This document shows, in pieces, positions 63,583 to 64,000 of a stretch of 64,000 bases of DNA (positions within the stretch are counted from its first letter, which is position 1; the number at the start of each line of letters is the position of its first letter). The stretch comes from JAGOPY01 sp964619555 (lineage in GTDB: Bacteria > Bacteroidota > Bacteroidia > Bacteroidales > JAGOPY01). The notes under the pieces are model-generated. The model saw only the letters and a list, made by a program, of their open reading frames with translations. It did no database searches and had not been told where the DNA came from. A program made the translations under genes and the position numbers. The stretch spans positions 124,001 through 188,000 of the forward strand of contig CAZUDV010000010.1 in the NCBI GenBank assembly GCA_964619555.1, given 5' to 3'.

Positions 63583-63891
63583 TCATTTGCTCAGGTCAAT
63601 GATTTCACCCCCTACCTGGATATTGATAGTCCTTTCGCCCATGTCTGCAATATCGGCTTTGACCTCACTCCGGGATAACTTCGGTTTGAAATACTCGAGA
63701 AGCATCAGGTAATTCTTAAATAGTTCCTCATCCGGCATACCCTTCAGGTAATTCACCACTCGTTCAGTCAGTTCACCGGTGATCAGTTCGGCCAACTGCT
63801 CCCATTGCTTCGTCTTATTGTGCTTTCCCGGTTTTGACATTTTCCCTGCCCTGCTGGCCAGCTCCCGGTTTTTAAATGAATCCCCTGCCAT
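63583..63891 (-). CDS. Putative phage packaging-related small protein
   Basis: The 102-residue protein (ATG 63891) has a basic start (SRAGKMSKPGKHNKTKQWE) and a helical middle ending LLEYFKPKLSRSEVK. That combination is often seen in proteins near terminase genes of Bacteroidota prophages. A short beta-like end (NIQVGGEIIDLSK) follows. Identity as a small terminase-like protein is a guess. Confidence 0.45.
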   Translation of the reverse strand: MAGDSFKNRELASRAGKMSKPGKHNKTKQWEQLAELITGELTERVVNYLKGMPDEELFKNYLMLLEYFKPKLSRSEVKADIADMGERTINIQVGGEIIDLSK

Positions 63892-63942
63892 GCTATTGAT
63901 AATTATATTATTACTCAAAGATACCACCTTTACCGCCGGATG

Positions 63943-64000
63943 TCAATTTTTGCGTTTCAGGAATTCAATGGCGATGTAATCCGCCGCCGCCCGGGTGAAT
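63943..64000 (-). CDS. C-terminal end of an unidentified protein (partial)
   Basis: A minus-strand frame from the right edge ends with TGA at 63945-63943. The last residues are AAADYIAIEFLKRKN. Only 18 residues are visible. It lies 51 bp upstream of the putative packaging protein and is likely in the same operon. Confidence 0.5.
   Translation of the reverse strand, partial: FTRAAADYIAIEFLKRKN

Overview
The window looks like chromosomal DNA of a member of the Bacteroidota (Bacteroidales-like). The evidence is a gliding-motility lipoprotein GldH, several secreted proteins with C-terminal type IX secretion (T9SS) sorting domains, a succinate dehydrogenase/fumarate reductase operon in C-A-B order, frequent lack of Shine-Dalgarno sequences, and many upstream copies of the Bacteroidota -7 promoter element TAnnTTTG. 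No rRNA, CRISPR array or insertion sequence was seen.

Layout. (1) 1-14.2 kb is an envelope glycan region: family-2 glycosyltransferases, several polytopic GT-C-like proteins (three share one signature motif), a UPF0104-type membrane protein, an FrhB-like iron-sulfur protein and an alpha/alpha-toroid protein of unknown function. (2) 14.2-22.9 kb is a core block on the minus strand: sdhC-sdhA-sdhB, holB, a RicT/PSP1 protein, gldH and a class A penicillin-binding protein. (3) 23.1-31.5 kb has two Xaa-Pro aminopeptidases, two T9SS cargo proteins (one a C10 cysteine protease with CUB-like domains), a small conserved-looking protein and an alpha/beta hydrolase. (4) 31.6-38.4 kb has a TMTC-like TPR membrane protein, a FabH-type synthase, a TPR-like exported protein and a beta-helix T9SS protein broken by one in-frame stop.

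(5) 38.4-49.5 kb is the most unusual part, a putative lipid biosynthesis island. It holds a fatty acyl-AMP ligase fused to an acyl carrier domain, three paralogous B12-binding radical SAM proteins, a stand-alone ACP, a KASIII-type synthase, a short-chain reductase, a flippase and a sulfotransferase. The two main operons diverge from a 147-bp region with identical outward-facing -7 elements and a long dyad between them. A 7-bp tandem repeat occurs both inside the ligase-ACP linker and at the end of the reductase gene. I infer that an acyl chain is activated onto carrier proteins, elongated and reduced, modified by radical chemistry, and perhaps exported and sulfated. The product cannot be told from sequence.

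(6) 49.6-53.2 kb carries three paralogous small exported proteins around a NarL-type two-component system, plus a 36-residue membrane peptide. (7) 53.2-62.1 kb has the bacterial alpha-2-macroglobulin/PBP1C pair and a stomatin-like protein. (8) 62.2-62.65 kb is an array of five 77-bp tRNA-derived units in strict A-B-A-B-A order ending in an intact tRNA-Val(CAC). (9) From 63.1 kb to the end are minus-strand genes that look phage-derived, possibly the edge of an element inserted near the tRNA.
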